A DNA stretch of 64,000 nucleotides from Myxococcales bacterium (GCA_021806645.1 JAJZQX010000001.1:62001-126000), one strand, 5' to 3'; positions 30,494-39,177 are shown, counted from the stretch's first letter. Numbers and translations are program-made. The notes: generated by a model from the letters alone, not told the origin.

Positions 30494-32308
30494 GTGGCGC
30501 GCTTCATCACCGACCTCAAGCGGACGCACAGCTGTGGACAGCTCACCAGGGCCGAGGTCGGCTCCGAGGTCATCCTCTACGGATGGGTCAACCATCGTCG
30601 CGACCACGGCGGCGCGGTCTTCATCGACCTGCGCGATCGCGAGGGCGTCACCCAGGTGGTCTTCGAGGAGGACGTGCGCCCCGAGGTCCACGACCTGGCC
30701 GGCCAGCTCCGGCTCGAGTACTGCGTGGGCGTGCGCGGCACGGTGGTCTCGCGCGGGGGCAACGTCAACCCCCGGCTCAAGACCGGCGAGATCGAGGTCC
30801 ACGCCAGCGAGCTGGAGATCTTCAACCGCTCCGAGCCGCTCCCGTTCCAGATCGAGGACAAGCTCGACACCGCCGAGGAGAAGCGGCTGCTCTACCGCTT
30901 CCTCGACCTGCGCCGCGCCCCCATGCAGAAGACGCTGATGACCCGCGCCCGGGTCAACCACCTCACCCGCAACCACTTCACCGACCAGGGCTTCCTCGAG
31001 CTCGAGACCCCGTTCATGGTCAAGTACACGCCGGGCGGCGCGCGCAACTTCCTGGTCCCGTCGCGCCTCAACCCCGGCAAGTTCTACGCGCTGGCCGAGA
31101 GCCCGCAGCTCTTCAAGCAACTCTACATGATCGCCGGCTTCGACAAGTACTTCCAGATCGTCCGCTGCTTCCGCGACGAGGACCTGCGGGTGGACCGGCA
31201 GCCCGAGTTCACGCAGATCGACGTGGAGATGTCCTTCGTGAAGCAGGACGACGTCTTCGACGTCATCGAGGGGCTGATCGTGAAGCTCTGGAAGGAGGTG
31301 CTGGGGGTCGAGATCCCGCGCCCCTTCCAGCGCATGCCCTTCCACGAGTCGATGGACAGGTACGGCAACGACAAGCCCGACCTCCGCTTCGGCATGGAGC
31401 ACGTGGTGCTCACCGCGCTGGTGAAGGAGCACGGCGGCGGCGGCGTGCCGCTGCTCAAGGAGGCGGTGGAGGGCCAGGGGATCGTCAAGGCCATGAAGGT
31501 GCCGGCCTCGGCCAACCTCTCGCGCACCGAGATCGACAAGCTCGAGGAGTTCGTCAAGGGGATGGGTTCCAAGGGGCTGGCCCGCGCCAAGGTCGGCGAG
31601 GGGGGCGAGTGGACCCAGTCGCCCTTCGCCAAGACCATCACCCCCGGCCTGCGCGTCGCCGTCAACGCCGCCTGCGCGGCCGCGCCCGGCGACCTGCTCC
31701 TCTTCCAGTTCGGCAGGGAGTCGGTGGTCCAGACCGTCATGGCCAACCTGCGCCTCCACCTCGGCAAGCGGCTCGGCCTCATCCCCGAGTTCGGCTCGGG
31801 CGGGACCTGGCGGTTCCTCTGGGTGGTCAACCCGCCGCTCTTCGAGTTCGACGAGGAGTCGGGCCAGTGGGCCGCCGCGCACCACGCCTTCACCCGGCCG
31901 CACGACCAGTGCCTGCAGTACCTCGAGACCGACCCGGGCAAGGTGGACTGCCACCGGTACGACTGCGTCCTCAACGGCTTCGAGATCGGCGGCGGCTCGA
32001 TCCGGCTCCACGACCCGGAGGTGCAGGCCCGGGTCTTCAAGGCCATGGGGATCACCGACGAGGACGCCCGCAGCAAGTTCGGCTTCCTGCTCGACGCCCT
32101 CAAGATGGGCGCGCCGCCGCACGGCGGCATCGCCCTCGGCATGGACCGGTTGGTGATGCTGCTCACCGGGGCCGAGTCGCTGCGCGACGTGGTGGCCTGG
32201 CCCAAGACGCAGAAGGGGACCGATCTCATGACCGGCGCCCCCGGCGACGTGGACGCCCGGCAGCTTCGCGACCTCCACGTGAAGAGCACCGCCGAGCAGC
32301 CGAAGTAG
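30494..32308 (+). CDS. aspS: Aspartyl-tRNA synthetase
   Basis: A 604-residue bacterial-type class II aminoacyl-tRNA synthetase. The anticodon-binding OB domain is at about residues 20-110. Class II motif 2 is present (IVRCFRDEDLRVDRQPEFTQ) and motif 3 is GIALGMDRLVMLLTG. The bacterial insertion (GAD) domain is at about 285-420. In the OB domain the sequence is RRDHGGAVF: His38 stands where discriminating enzymes have Leu. That change is known from non-discriminating AspRS that also charge tRNA-Asn. The start is GTG 30494. The glp operon follows. Confidence 0.95.
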   Translation: MARFITDLKRTHSCGQLTRAEVGSEVILYGWVNHRRDHGGAVFIDLRDREGVTQVVFEEDVRPEVHDLAGQLRLEYCVGVRGTVVSRGGNVNPRLKTGEIEVHASELEIFNRSEPLPFQIEDKLDTAEEKRLLYRFLDLRRAPMQKTLMTRARVNHLTRNHFTDQGFLELETPFMVKYTPGGARNFLVPSRLNPGKFYALAESPQLFKQLYMIAGFDKYFQIVRCFRDEDLRVDRQPEFTQIDVEMSFVKQDDVFDVIEGLIVKLWKEVLGVEIPRPFQRMPFHESMDRYGNDKPDLRFGMEHVVLTALVKEHGGGGVPLLKEAVEGQGIVKAMKVPASANLSRTEIDKLEEFVKGMGSKGLARAKVGEGGEWTQSPFAKTITPGLRVAVNAACAAAPGDLLLFQFGRESVVQTVMANLRLHLGKRLGLIPEFGSGGTWRFLWVVNPPLFEFDEESGQWAAAHHAFTRPHDQCLQYLETDPGKVDCHRYDCVLNGFEIGGGSIRLHDPEVQARVFKAMGITDEDARSKFGFLLDALKMGAPPHGGIALGMDRLVMLLTGAESLRDVVAWPKTQKGTDLMTGAPGDVDARQLRDLHVKSTAEQPK

Positions 32309-32361
32309 CGGCGCGCCCCACCTGCGTCGTCGCGCGCCCGCCGCGGCGAGGTACGCTGCCG

Positions 32362-34008
32362 GTGGCCGGGGGATCCGTGGGCTACGACGTCATCGTACTG
32401 GGGGGCGGGGTGAACGGCCTGGGCACGGCGCGAGACTGCGCCATGCGCGGGCTCAAGGTGCTGCTCCTGGAGCGCGGCGACCTGGCCTCCGGCGCCTCGG
32501 GCGGCAGCTCTGGGCTGATCCACGGCGGGCCGCGCTACATGCTCTCGGGCCCCAAGGTGACCGAGCTGGCCTGCCGCGACTCCGGGTACATCCAGCGGCT
32601 GGCGCCGCACCTGGTCTTCCGCATCCCTTTCCTGCTCCCCTTCTCCTCGAAGCGCGAGCGCCAGGGCCTGGTCGAGCGGGCGGTGGCCTACGCCACCGAG
32701 GTCTTCTTCTCCACCTACGACGTCTACCAGCCGCTCAAGCGCGGGAAGCAATCGGTGCGGCTCAGCGCCGCCGAGCTCTACCGGCTGGAGCCCGGGCTGC
32801 GGCCGGGCCTGCACGGCGCCGTCACCTTCGACGAGTGGGGCATCGACGTGCTCCGGCTCTGCGTCCTCAACGCCCTCTCGGCCCGTGCCCACGGCGCCGA
32901 GGTGCGGACCTGGACCGAGGCGCGGGAGGTGGTGCGCGAGGGCGGGCGGGCGGTGGGGGTCCGCTGGCTCGATCGCGTCACCGGCCAGCGGGGCGAGGCG
33001 CGCGCGCCGCTGGTCTTCAACGCCACCGGCGCCTGGTCGCCGGCCTTCGCGCGGCGCCAGGGGACGACGGTGCGGATGCGGCCGGGGAAGGGGGTCCACC
33101 TGGTCATGGACCGGCGGCTCTCCGACTACGGCGTGGTCTGCAACGCCGTCGACGGCCGGTTGATGTTCGTCTACCCGCACGATCGGGAGAGCTGGATCGC
33201 CACAACCGACGACGACTTCTACGGAGATCCCGACGACGCCGAGGCGACCGCCGACGACGTGGCGTACCTGCTGGAGGGGGCCGCCTCGGTCTTCCCGGCG
33301 GTCCGCTCGGCGCGCCTTACCCGGGCCTTCTGGGCGCTGCGGACCACGCTCCACGCCTACGGGCCGAACGAGGACGCGCTCTCCCGCGACCACCAGCTCG
33401 TCGACCACGCCGCCGAGGGGGCGGCCGGCCTGCTCTCCTTCGTGGGCGGCAAGCTGGCCAGCTACCGGGCCCAGTCCGAGGAGGCGACCGACCGGATCCT
33501 GAGCGAGCTGGGGCGCCCGCCGGTCGCCTGCCGAACCCACCAGGAGCCGCTGCCAGGGGGCGAGGCCCCCGCCGACGCGGTGGCGCTGGCGGCCACCCAC
33601 GGCGTGGCGCTCCCGGTGGCGGCGCGGGTGGCCTACCGGCACGGCGCCAGGGCGGGCGAGGTGCTGCGGCTCTGCGCCGAGGACCCGCGGCTGCGGCTGG
33701 TGGTCTGCCGGGAGGAGGGGATCCTGGCCGCCGAGGTGGTCCACTGCGTGCGCCACGAGCTGGTCAGAAAGCTGGTGGACCTTCGGACCCGGCTCAGGCT
33801 GGCGGTGGGGGCCTGCGGCGGGCTCGACTGCGCCCGGGTGGCGGCGCAGCTCACCGGGCGGGAGCTGGGGTGGCAGGCGGAGCGGACCCGCGCCGAGCTG
33901 GCCGAGCTGCTGGAGGCCGGCTGGCGCGAGCGGCGCGCGGTGCTGGGCGGAGCCCAGCTGGCCAACGAGGAGCTGCTGCGGGGCGCGCACTGGGGGGTGG
34001 GCCGGTGA
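32362..34008 (+). CDS. glpA: Anaerobic glycerol-3-phosphate dehydrogenase subunit A
   Basis: A 548-residue FAD enzyme oxidising sn-glycerol-3-phosphate to dihydroxyacetone phosphate. The N-terminal dinucleotide fold is VIVLGGGVNGLGTARD, followed by SGGSSGLIHGGPRYM, a G3P dehydrogenase signature. The C-terminal domain (about 440-500) has VVCREEGILAAEVVHCVRHE and RLAVGACGGLDC, resembling the BFD-like [2Fe-2S] segment of GlpA, though its cysteines are fewer. The start could be GTG 32362 or GTG 32377. Its TGA overlaps the glpB GTG. With glpB and a short glpC-like gene it forms an operon behind aspS. Confidence 0.87.
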   Translation: MAGGSVGYDVIVLGGGVNGLGTARDCAMRGLKVLLLERGDLASGASGGSSGLIHGGPRYMLSGPKVTELACRDSGYIQRLAPHLVFRIPFLLPFSSKRERQGLVERAVAYATEVFFSTYDVYQPLKRGKQSVRLSAAELYRLEPGLRPGLHGAVTFDEWGIDVLRLCVLNALSARAHGAEVRTWTEAREVVREGGRAVGVRWLDRVTGQRGEARAPLVFNATGAWSPAFARRQGTTVRMRPGKGVHLVMDRRLSDYGVVCNAVDGRLMFVYPHDRESWIATTDDDFYGDPDDAEATADDVAYLLEGAASVFPAVRSARLTRAFWALRTTLHAYGPNEDALSRDHQLVDHAAEGAAGLLSFVGGKLASYRAQSEEATDRILSELGRPPVACRTHQEPLPGGEAPADAVALAATHGVALPVAARVAYRHGARAGEVLRLCAEDPRLRLVVCREEGILAAEVVHCVRHELVRKLVDLRTRLRLAVGACGGLDCARVAAQLTGRELGWQAERTRAELAELLEAGWRERRAVLGGAQLANEELLRGAHWGVGR

Positions 34009-35300
34009 CGCCGCGCCGCGTGGACGTGCTGGTGGTTGGCGGCGGGATGGCCGGCGCGGTGGCGGCGCTGGCGGCCAGGGCCCGCGGCGCCTCGGTGGTG
34101 CTGGTTCGGCGCTCGCCGGGCGCCACCGCGCTCTCGGGAGGCGCCTTCGGCGTGGCGCCGGACCTCGACGCGCTGCCCGGCGACCCGCTGCGCGGGCGCC
34201 GCTCGCCGCTCGAGTCGGCGCGCCGCCTGGCGGCCCGGCGTCCCAGCCACCCCTATGCCACGCTGGGCGTCCACGAGCTCGAGGAGGCGCTCGGCTTCGC
34301 GGCGGCGCAGCTCTCGGCGCTGGTCGAGCCGCCGGACGGGCGGCCACGCTTCCTGGTCCACGTCTCCGGCGCATTGGCCGAGTGCGCGATCTGCCTCCGC
34401 TCCCAGGCGGCCGGCGACCTGCGCCGGGCCCGCGGCCTGGTGGCGGTGGTCGGCTTCTCCGGCCACCTGGGCTTCGACGCCGGGCTGGTGGCCTCGGCGG
34501 TGACCCGGATGACGGCCGCGGGCGGGCACGGCGCGGTGGTGCTCGAGGCGGCCGCCTTCACCGGGCCTGGCGACGGGGCGCTGCGTCCGGTCGAGCTGGC
34601 GCGGGCGCTCGAGCCGCCGGGCGCGGCCGAGGCGCTGGGGGCGGCGATCCGCCAGGTGCTCCCGCGTGGCACCGCCCTGGCGCTGGTGGCTCCGGTGCTC
34701 GGGCTCGACCCGGCGGCGCGGGTTCACGATCGGGTCGTGGCCGCGGCCGGCGTGCCGGTGGCCGAGGTGCTGGCCGATCCGCCCTCGGTGCCGGGCCTCC
34801 GGCTCGACCAGGCGCTGCTGGCGAGGCTGGCCGGGGCGGGCGTCGAGGTGTTGACCGGCGGGGTGGGGCCGGGTGGATGGCCGGGGCGGGCGGTCCGGAT
34901 CGGCGAGACGCAGGTCGAGGCCCGGTCGTGGGTCCTGGCCACCGGCCGCTTCGTCGGGGGCGGCGTGGAGCGACGCGGCGGGATGGTGGAGCCGCTGCTC
35001 GGCCTGCCGGTGCTCGCCTCGGAGGCGGGGGCGGCGGGGATGGCGCTGGCCGGTCGGCCGCCGTCGCTGCTGACCTTCCGCAAGCGTTCCGTCGCGCAGC
35101 CGTTGCTGGCGGCCGGCGTGGCGGTGGACGCGGCGTGCCGGCCGCTCGACGAGACGGGGCGGCCCGTGGACGAGCGGCTCTTCGCCGCCGGGGCCATCAT
35201 CGGCGGGCACGAGCAGGCCGCCGACGGGACCGGCCTCGGCGTCGCCATCTTGAGCGGCTGGATCGCCGGCCGCGGCGCGGCCGGGCACCGAGGGGAGTGA
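34005..35300 (+). CDS. glpB: Anaerobic glycerol-3-phosphate dehydrogenase subunit B
   Basis: A 431-residue flavoprotein of the GlpB family. The N-terminal FAD/NAD-binding motif is VLVVGGGMAGAVAALAARARG. The C-terminal part has LFAAGAIIGGHEQAADGTGLG, the usual second flavin contact, and VGFSGHLGFDAGL in the middle is GlpB-like. It starts with GTG overlapping the glpA stop (GTGA). GlpB is thought to carry electrons between GlpA and the iron-sulphur subunit. The next gene starts 7 bases downstream. Confidence 0.87.
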   Translation: MTPRRVDVLVVGGGMAGAVAALAARARGASVVLVRRSPGATALSGGAFGVAPDLDALPGDPLRGRRSPLESARRLAARRPSHPYATLGVHELEEALGFAAAQLSALVEPPDGRPRFLVHVSGALAECAICLRSQAAGDLRRARGLVAVVGFSGHLGFDAGLVASAVTRMTAAGGHGAVVLEAAAFTGPGDGALRPVELARALEPPGAAEALGAAIRQVLPRGTALALVAPVLGLDPAARVHDRVVAAAGVPVAEVLADPPSVPGLRLDQALLARLAGAGVEVLTGGVGPGGWPGRAVRIGETQVEARSWVLATGRFVGGGVERRGGMVEPLLGLPVLASEAGAAGMALAGRPPSLLTFRKRSVAQPLLAAGVAVDAACRPLDETGRPVDERLFAAGAIIGGHEQAADGTGLGVAILSGWIAGRGAAGHRGE

Positions 35301-35307
35301 CCTGCCA

Positions 35308-35739
35308 ATGCCCAGCCTGCACGCCCTCGTCTACCTCGGCTGGAGAGCCGTCTTCGTCGAGCCGGTGAAGCGGCTCTTCCAGCGCGGTTCGGGACTGGAG
35401 CGCTTCCAGGCCGCCTTCGCCGCCGACCGGCTGGCGCCCACCGGCGTGGCCGACCGCGAGGTGGCGGGCCTGGCGGCGCGCTGCATCGGGTGCGGTCTCT
35501 GCGAGCCGGGCTGCCGGCTGGCGGCCGCCTCGCCGGCCCTGCGGGCGCTCGGGCTGCCGGCGGCCTTCCGGCTGGTGGGGCGCACCGGAGGCGATCTGGT
35601 GGCGGCGCGTGACCTGCTGGCGGCCTGCCGGGCCTGTAGCGGGTGCGAGTCGCTCTGCCCGACCGGCGTGCCGATCGGCCGAGTGGTGGCCAGCCTCTCC
35701 GCGAGGGCCGGATCGGCGACGACCGGATCTTCTCGTTAG
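35308..35739 (+). CDS. Short GlpC/HdrC-like iron-sulphur subunit
   Basis: A 143-residue protein with two complete [4Fe-4S] motifs, Cys59-62-65-69 (CIGCGLCEPGC) and Cys107-110-113-117 (CRACSGCESLCP). This is the N-terminal dicluster arrangement of GlpC and of HdrC. The usual GlpC is about 400 residues and continues with two CCG domains; these are absent here and do not appear downstream. The N-terminal 40 residues include an amphipathic stretch (HALVYLGWRAVFVEPVKRLF). Position after glpB indicates it takes electrons from GlpAB. It may hand them to the membrane or to a separate protein. Confidence 0.8.
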   Translation: MPSLHALVYLGWRAVFVEPVKRLFQRGSGLERFQAAFAADRLAPTGVADREVAGLAARCIGCGLCEPGCRLAAASPALRALGLPAAFRLVGRTGGDLVAARDLLAACRACSGCESLCPTGVPIGRVVASLSARAGSATTGSSR

Positions 35740-35800
35740 CGCGCCGCGTCACGCGCTGCTGCGGCATCCGGCCGCGGACGTGAGGTATCCTGCGTCTCAC

Positions 35801-36715
35801 TTGAAGCCGCTCCTCATCGTCAACCCGGCCTCCGCCAACGGCGCCACCGGGCGCAACCTCGACTCGATCGCCCGGCACGTCCGGGCCGCGCTCGGGGACT
35901 TCGAGACGCTCCTGACCCGCGCCGTGGGGGATGGCACCGCGCTGGGCCGGCAGGCCGTGGACGCCGGGCGGCGGCTGGTGGTGGCGGTCGGCGGCGACGG
36001 CACCGCCTCCGAGGTGGTGGACGGGCTGCTGAGCGGAGGCTACCTCGGCGAGTTCGGCTTCATCCCGCGCGGCACCGGGGGCGATTTCCGGCGTGGCCTG
36101 GGCATCCCCGCCGACGTCCCGGGCGCGGCCCGGCAGCTCATGGCGCCGGAGCGGAGGCAGGTCGATCTGGGCCGGATCGAGTTCACCGGGTTCGACGGCC
36201 GGCCGAGCGTCCGCCACTTCTGCAACGTGGCCAGCTGCGGTATCTCGGCCATCGTGGCGCGCAACGTGAACGAGGGGAGCAAGCTGCTGGGCGGGCGCAT
36301 CGCCTTCAAGCTGGCCTCGGCCCGCGCCCTCGTGGGCTGGAACGACCGGGCGATCCGCTGGCGCGTGGACGGTGGCCCGTGGGCGGAGGACTCGGTCACC
36401 GCCCTCTCCGTCTGCAACGCCCGCTTCTTCGGCGGAGGCATCATGGTGGCGCCCCGGGCCGACCCGGAAGACGGCCTCCTCGACATCACCATCTGGAAGG
36501 GCTTCTCGCTGATCGACTTCGTGCTGCAGCAGCCGAAGCTCTACGACGGCCGCCACGTGCAGCTCGCCAAGACCCGCGTGCTGCGCGGCCGCGACATCGA
36601 GCTCGAGCCGGTGGGGAGCGAGCCGGTCCTGCTCGAGGTGGACGGCGAGCAGCCGGGGATGCTCCCGGCCCGCTTCACCGTGCTGCCGAGGGCGCTGACG
36701 CTGCGGGCGGCCTGA
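35801..36715 (+). CDS. Diacylglycerol/sphingosine kinase-like lipid kinase
   Basis: A 304-residue DAGK-catalytic-domain protein, predicted to phosphorylate a lipid alcohol such as diacylglycerol. The nucleotide loop is VAVGGDGTASEVVDGL and the N-terminus is LLIVNPASANGATGR. The second motif FIPRGTGGDFRRGLG differs from the usual GTxNDFAR by a Gly-Asp pair. The C-terminal part reads FGGGIMVAPRADPEDGLLDI. TTG 35801 is taken as start because the fold begins there. It follows the glp genes by 61 bases and could draw on glycerolipid metabolism, but a shared transcript is not certain. Confidence 0.85.
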   Translation: MKPLLIVNPASANGATGRNLDSIARHVRAALGDFETLLTRAVGDGTALGRQAVDAGRRLVVAVGGDGTASEVVDGLLSGGYLGEFGFIPRGTGGDFRRGLGIPADVPGAARQLMAPERRQVDLGRIEFTGFDGRPSVRHFCNVASCGISAIVARNVNEGSKLLGGRIAFKLASARALVGWNDRAIRWRVDGGPWAEDSVTALSVCNARFFGGGIMVAPRADPEDGLLDITIWKGFSLIDFVLQQPKLYDGRHVQLAKTRVLRGRDIELEPVGSEPVLLEVDGEQPGMLPARFTVLPRALTLRAA

Positions 36716-36817
36716 CCGAGGCCGGCGCGGCCGCCGCGACCTCGCGCGGAAGACTCGTGGATCTCCCACGCCTTCAGGACCGCCCTTGCGTCCATCCTCG
36801 AGGGCGCGGCTCTCCGG

Positions 36818-37246
36818 TCAGACCTCGCCGAGCGTCGCCAGGAACTCGGCAGCGCTGACCACCAGGACGCCCGCGAAGCTGCCGACGGCGAGCACCGCCG
36901 TGTCGCCGCTCACGATGATCCGGGCGCCAGCGGCCAGTGCCGTTGCGAAGAGCACGTCGTCGTCGGGGTCCTCCCTGACGACGCGCACTTCGCCGAGCAG
37001 ATCGGCCGGCACCATGGTGGCGAGGGTCGCCAGCTTGGCGAGCACCTGTCGGGCCTGCGTCTCGCGCCCCTTCAGCCGCTTCTGGATGCGCGGCAGGTCG
37101 AGGATGCGGCGGCACTCGACGGCGATGGCCGGTGTCCACGCCAGCTCGTAGCGGAGCCCGGCCCCCCTTAGGACGGCCGCCGGCACACCGGCCCGGTTGA
37201 GGATGCCGCTCACCACCACGTTCGTGTCGATGACGGCGCGGGTCAC
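36818..37246 (-). CDS. PIN-domain toxin of a toxin-antitoxin pair
   Basis: A 142-residue PIN-domain ribonuclease of the TIGR00305-type putative toxins. The acidic residues are in place: Asp7 (VIDTN), Glu44 (AVECRRI), Asp95-97 (EDPDDDVLFATAL) and Asp115 (IVSGD). The start is GTG 37246, overlapping the stop of the upstream antitoxin in a GTGA arrangement. A small antitoxin followed by a PIN toxin is the usual VapBC order. RNA cleavage is the family's activity; the target is unknown. No partner elsewhere in the window resembles it. Confidence 0.87.
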   Translation of the reverse strand: MTRAVIDTNVVVSGILNRAGVPAAVLRGAGLRYELAWTPAIAVECRRILDLPRIQKRLKGRETQARQVLAKLATLATMVPADLLGEVRVVREDPDDDVLFATALAAGARIIVSGDTAVLAVGSFAGVLVVSAAEFLATLGEV

Positions 37247-37497
37247 CGGCGGCGGCTCCGCACCTCGCGCTTCGCCTCTGCGGCCAGCTCGGCCGCCTCC
37301 TCGTCGGTCATGTCACCGCCTGAGCTGGCCGCGTCGAGCAGCCGCGCCAGGTCTACGACCGCCTGCCGCTTGCGGGCCGCGGCGATCGCCAGGTCGCGCA
37401 GCCAGGCGGACACCGACCCGCCCGGCGCCATGCGCTTCAGCAGGTCCCGGTCGGCCCTGGTGACGCGGACCGGGATGATGACGTCCTTGGCAGCCAT
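37243..37497 (-). CDS. Ribbon-helix-helix antitoxin
   Basis: An 84-residue protein. The first 45 residues fit a ribbon-helix-helix DNA-binding fold: IIPVRVTRADRDLLKRMA as strand and helix 1, GGSVSAWLRDLAIAAARKR as helix 2. The C-terminal half is acidic and helical (MTDEEAAELAAEAKREV) and would wrap the toxin. ATG 37497 follows a predicted -10 element by only 7 bases. It is the first gene of the pair and likely represses its own promoter, which contains an inverted repeat. Confidence 0.75.
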   Translation of the reverse strand: MAAKDVIIPVRVTRADRDLLKRMAPGGSVSAWLRDLAIAAARKRQAVVDLARLLDAASSGGDMTDEEAAELAAEAKREVRSRRR

Positions 37498-37504
37498 GGG
37501 ATGA

Positions 37505-37534
37505 GTTATACAACGTATGTCGGTTCGCGAGCAA
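37505..37534 (-). promoter_or_regulatory. Predicted toxin-antitoxin promoter with operator
   Basis: On the minus strand TTGCTC (37534-37529), an 18-base spacer and TATAAC (37510-37505) precede the antitoxin ATG at 37497. Only 7 bases separate the -10 from the ATG, and no ribosome site fits in, so a leaderless message is likely. The arms ATAC and GTAT (37508-37511 and 37515-37518, 3-base spacer) overlap the -10 and could be the antitoxin operator. Confidence 0.45.
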
Positions 37535-37942
37535 ACCGGAGCGCAGCAGGGCGCCCGCGCCCGCGTGGCCACGGAGGCCATCGTCCACGTCCGCCTGGGG
37601 CGGCCTCGAGAAGGGGACCGCATGCAGTCAATTGCTAGCACGCGCGGTCACAACTGAACAGGCGTCGTACCGTTGACCCGAGTGGGACGGGCCGACGGTG
37701 CTGCTCTCGTCTCGGCGGATCAGCCGGTGCATCGCCGGGTCGTCGCTGATCAGCCGAGAGTCCGAGCCTCTCGTGGAACGCCCCGGGGTGCCGCGAGGTC
37801 CCTGGCTTCAAGGCCGACGGCGAAGTTTCCGACCTTGACGTGAGGCTTCCGAGGTATGGCTGCAAGTGGAGCCCGTGGCGTGCGGTGTTCCAGACCCGAA
37901 GGGTTGCTTGGATCATCGGACGGCCGCGGCGAGGAGGGGCGC
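37535..37942. other. Gene-free stretch before the broken lipoprotein gene
   Basis: About 400 bases between the toxin-antitoxin promoter and the lipoprotein start. No open frame has family features. It is locally less GC-rich around 37630-37680. TTGACC at 37673 and TTGACG at 37835 are possible -35 elements, but neither has a good -10 at the right distance. It may hold the lipoprotein promoter and decayed DNA. Confidence 0.35.
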
Positions 37943-38816
37943 ATGAGGATGCCGATGAACGGAGCGTCGGGGCGAAGGGGAGTCCGCGCCGGTTCATGGA
38001 CCGCGGCGTTGCTGACGGCCGCACTCCTCCCGGCCTGCGGAGGAAGCGACGAGCCGGTCCGCTCCATTCGAGGCCAGGTGGTCAACGAATCCGGCGCCGG
38101 CCTCGGGTGGCTGGAGGTTCGCGCCACGAGCCCCGGCGGCTGGAGCGCCCCGGCCCGGACGGCCGACGACGGGACCTTCACCCTCGAGGGGATCACCTCC
38201 ACCTACGACCTCGCGGTGGTGAACGCCGGCTCCGCGCTGGTGCTGGTCGGACTCACCCGCGCCGATCCGACCGTGACATGGCGATTCTCGTCGGGCGCGC
38301 CGTTCACTCGCCCCGCGGCCACCGTGAGCGGCCAGCTGACCGGCGACTGCGGCGGCACCTGCCCGCCCGCCGGACAGGGCGGGGCTTACCTGGGCTCCTT
38401 CTCCGTGACCGACGACTCCCCCATGGCCACCTGGTCCGGGGCGCTGCCGGGCGGGGTGGCCTCGTCGGTGCCCACGCCGGGGCCGGGGCCGGCCGCTCAC
38501 CGCCCCGGTCGCGGGCGGCGCCATCGGCCTCGGGACCCGCTTCAGCTGGACGCAGGCCGAGGGCGTCGCCGAGCTGCAGGTCGGCTCCAGCAGCGGCAAC
38601 GGCTTCCTCCGGCTGGTGACGGCACGTCGCGACGCCACCTGGCCGGAGCTCGCCCCGTTCTGGCAGTCGGCCTATCTTCCAGGCGCCGCGCTCCAGTGGC
38701 AGGTGACGGCGTCTGGAACGGCCGCCACGGTGGACGAGGTCGCAGCGCCGGCGGGCCGCGGTCGCAGGTCGAGCTGGTGGTCGATCTCGGCGGTCCGACC
38801 CGCCGCGGCGCGGTGA
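37943..38816 (+). pseudogene. Frameshifted lipoprotein gene
   Basis: A lipoprotein gene broken by one frameshift. ATG 37943 follows a GAGGAGGGG ribosome site. A lipoprotein signal ends at LLTAALLPACGG. The mature part has a carboxypeptidase-like beta-sandwich pattern (IRGQVVNESGAGLGWLEVRA, then TADDGTFTLEGI), a CGGTC pair, and runs to about 38490. The reading frame then shifts by one base within a GGGGCC repeat near 38478-38492. The sensible continuation (APVAGGAIGLGTRFSW to QWQVTASGTAATVDEV) is in the other frame and stops at 38816. The end looks ragged too. Either a real lesion or a sequencing error in a GC run is possible. Function unknown. Confidence 0.6.
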
Positions 38817-39052
38817 GCGGGGCGACGGGGCGGACGGGTGCGGCGCCCCGGGAAGATGGTGGCTTCGACGAGCGTGAAGCTCGGCCCCTTGCCCGACTCG
38901 AAGTGCTCCGGCTCGTGCTCGTGCAGGATCTGGTTCCGGTCGTGGTCGGGCACCCGGAAGGCCTCGACCAGGGCGGCGTGGATCCCGTCGAGGATGGCGC
39001 GCCGCTCTGCGGGCGGCCGGCCGCGCGCGACATGGACATGGACGATGGGCAT
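38672..39052 (-). pseudogene. 3'-truncated tautomerase family gene
   Basis: Begins as a member of the Tautomerase_2-type 4-oxalocrotonate tautomerase superfamily: MPIVHVHVARGRPPAERRAI with the catalytic Pro directly after the start, then ILHEHEPEHF and FTLVEATIFPGR. Homologues continue with a second helical half of about 55 residues. Here, after residue 70 (about 38843), the frame turns into Arg/Pro-rich sequence that is antisense to the broken lipoprotein gene. The gene therefore seems cut at its 3' end. The frame stays open to 38672. Whether the stub is stable or active is unknown. Confidence 0.6.
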
Positions 39053-39177
39053 GCGGAAAGAGTACACGGACCCGAGGCGAATCGGCGGGAGGTGGGGTGG
39101 TGGAAAGAGGGAGGAGTTGCTGGAGGTGACGGCCAAGGCCTGGGCGTCCTGAGAGGCGCGCGTCCTGGCCAAGGCTT

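Noticed and set aside
37680-37790. Minus-strand frame reading LISDDPAMHRLIRRDES, recalling the start of a sigma-54 activator AAA domain
   Set aside because: Fewer than 20 residues match loosely, with no Walker A following; chance is likely.
38470-38500. Programmed frameshift in the lipoprotein gene
   Set aside because: No slippery heptamer or pseudoknot is evident, and the downstream end is also degraded; a lesion or sequencing error in a GC run is simpler.
39117-39176. CRISPR-like or integron-like repeats near the helicase 3' end
   Set aside because: Only one pair of 9-base direct repeats and a single palindrome; there is no regular spacing.
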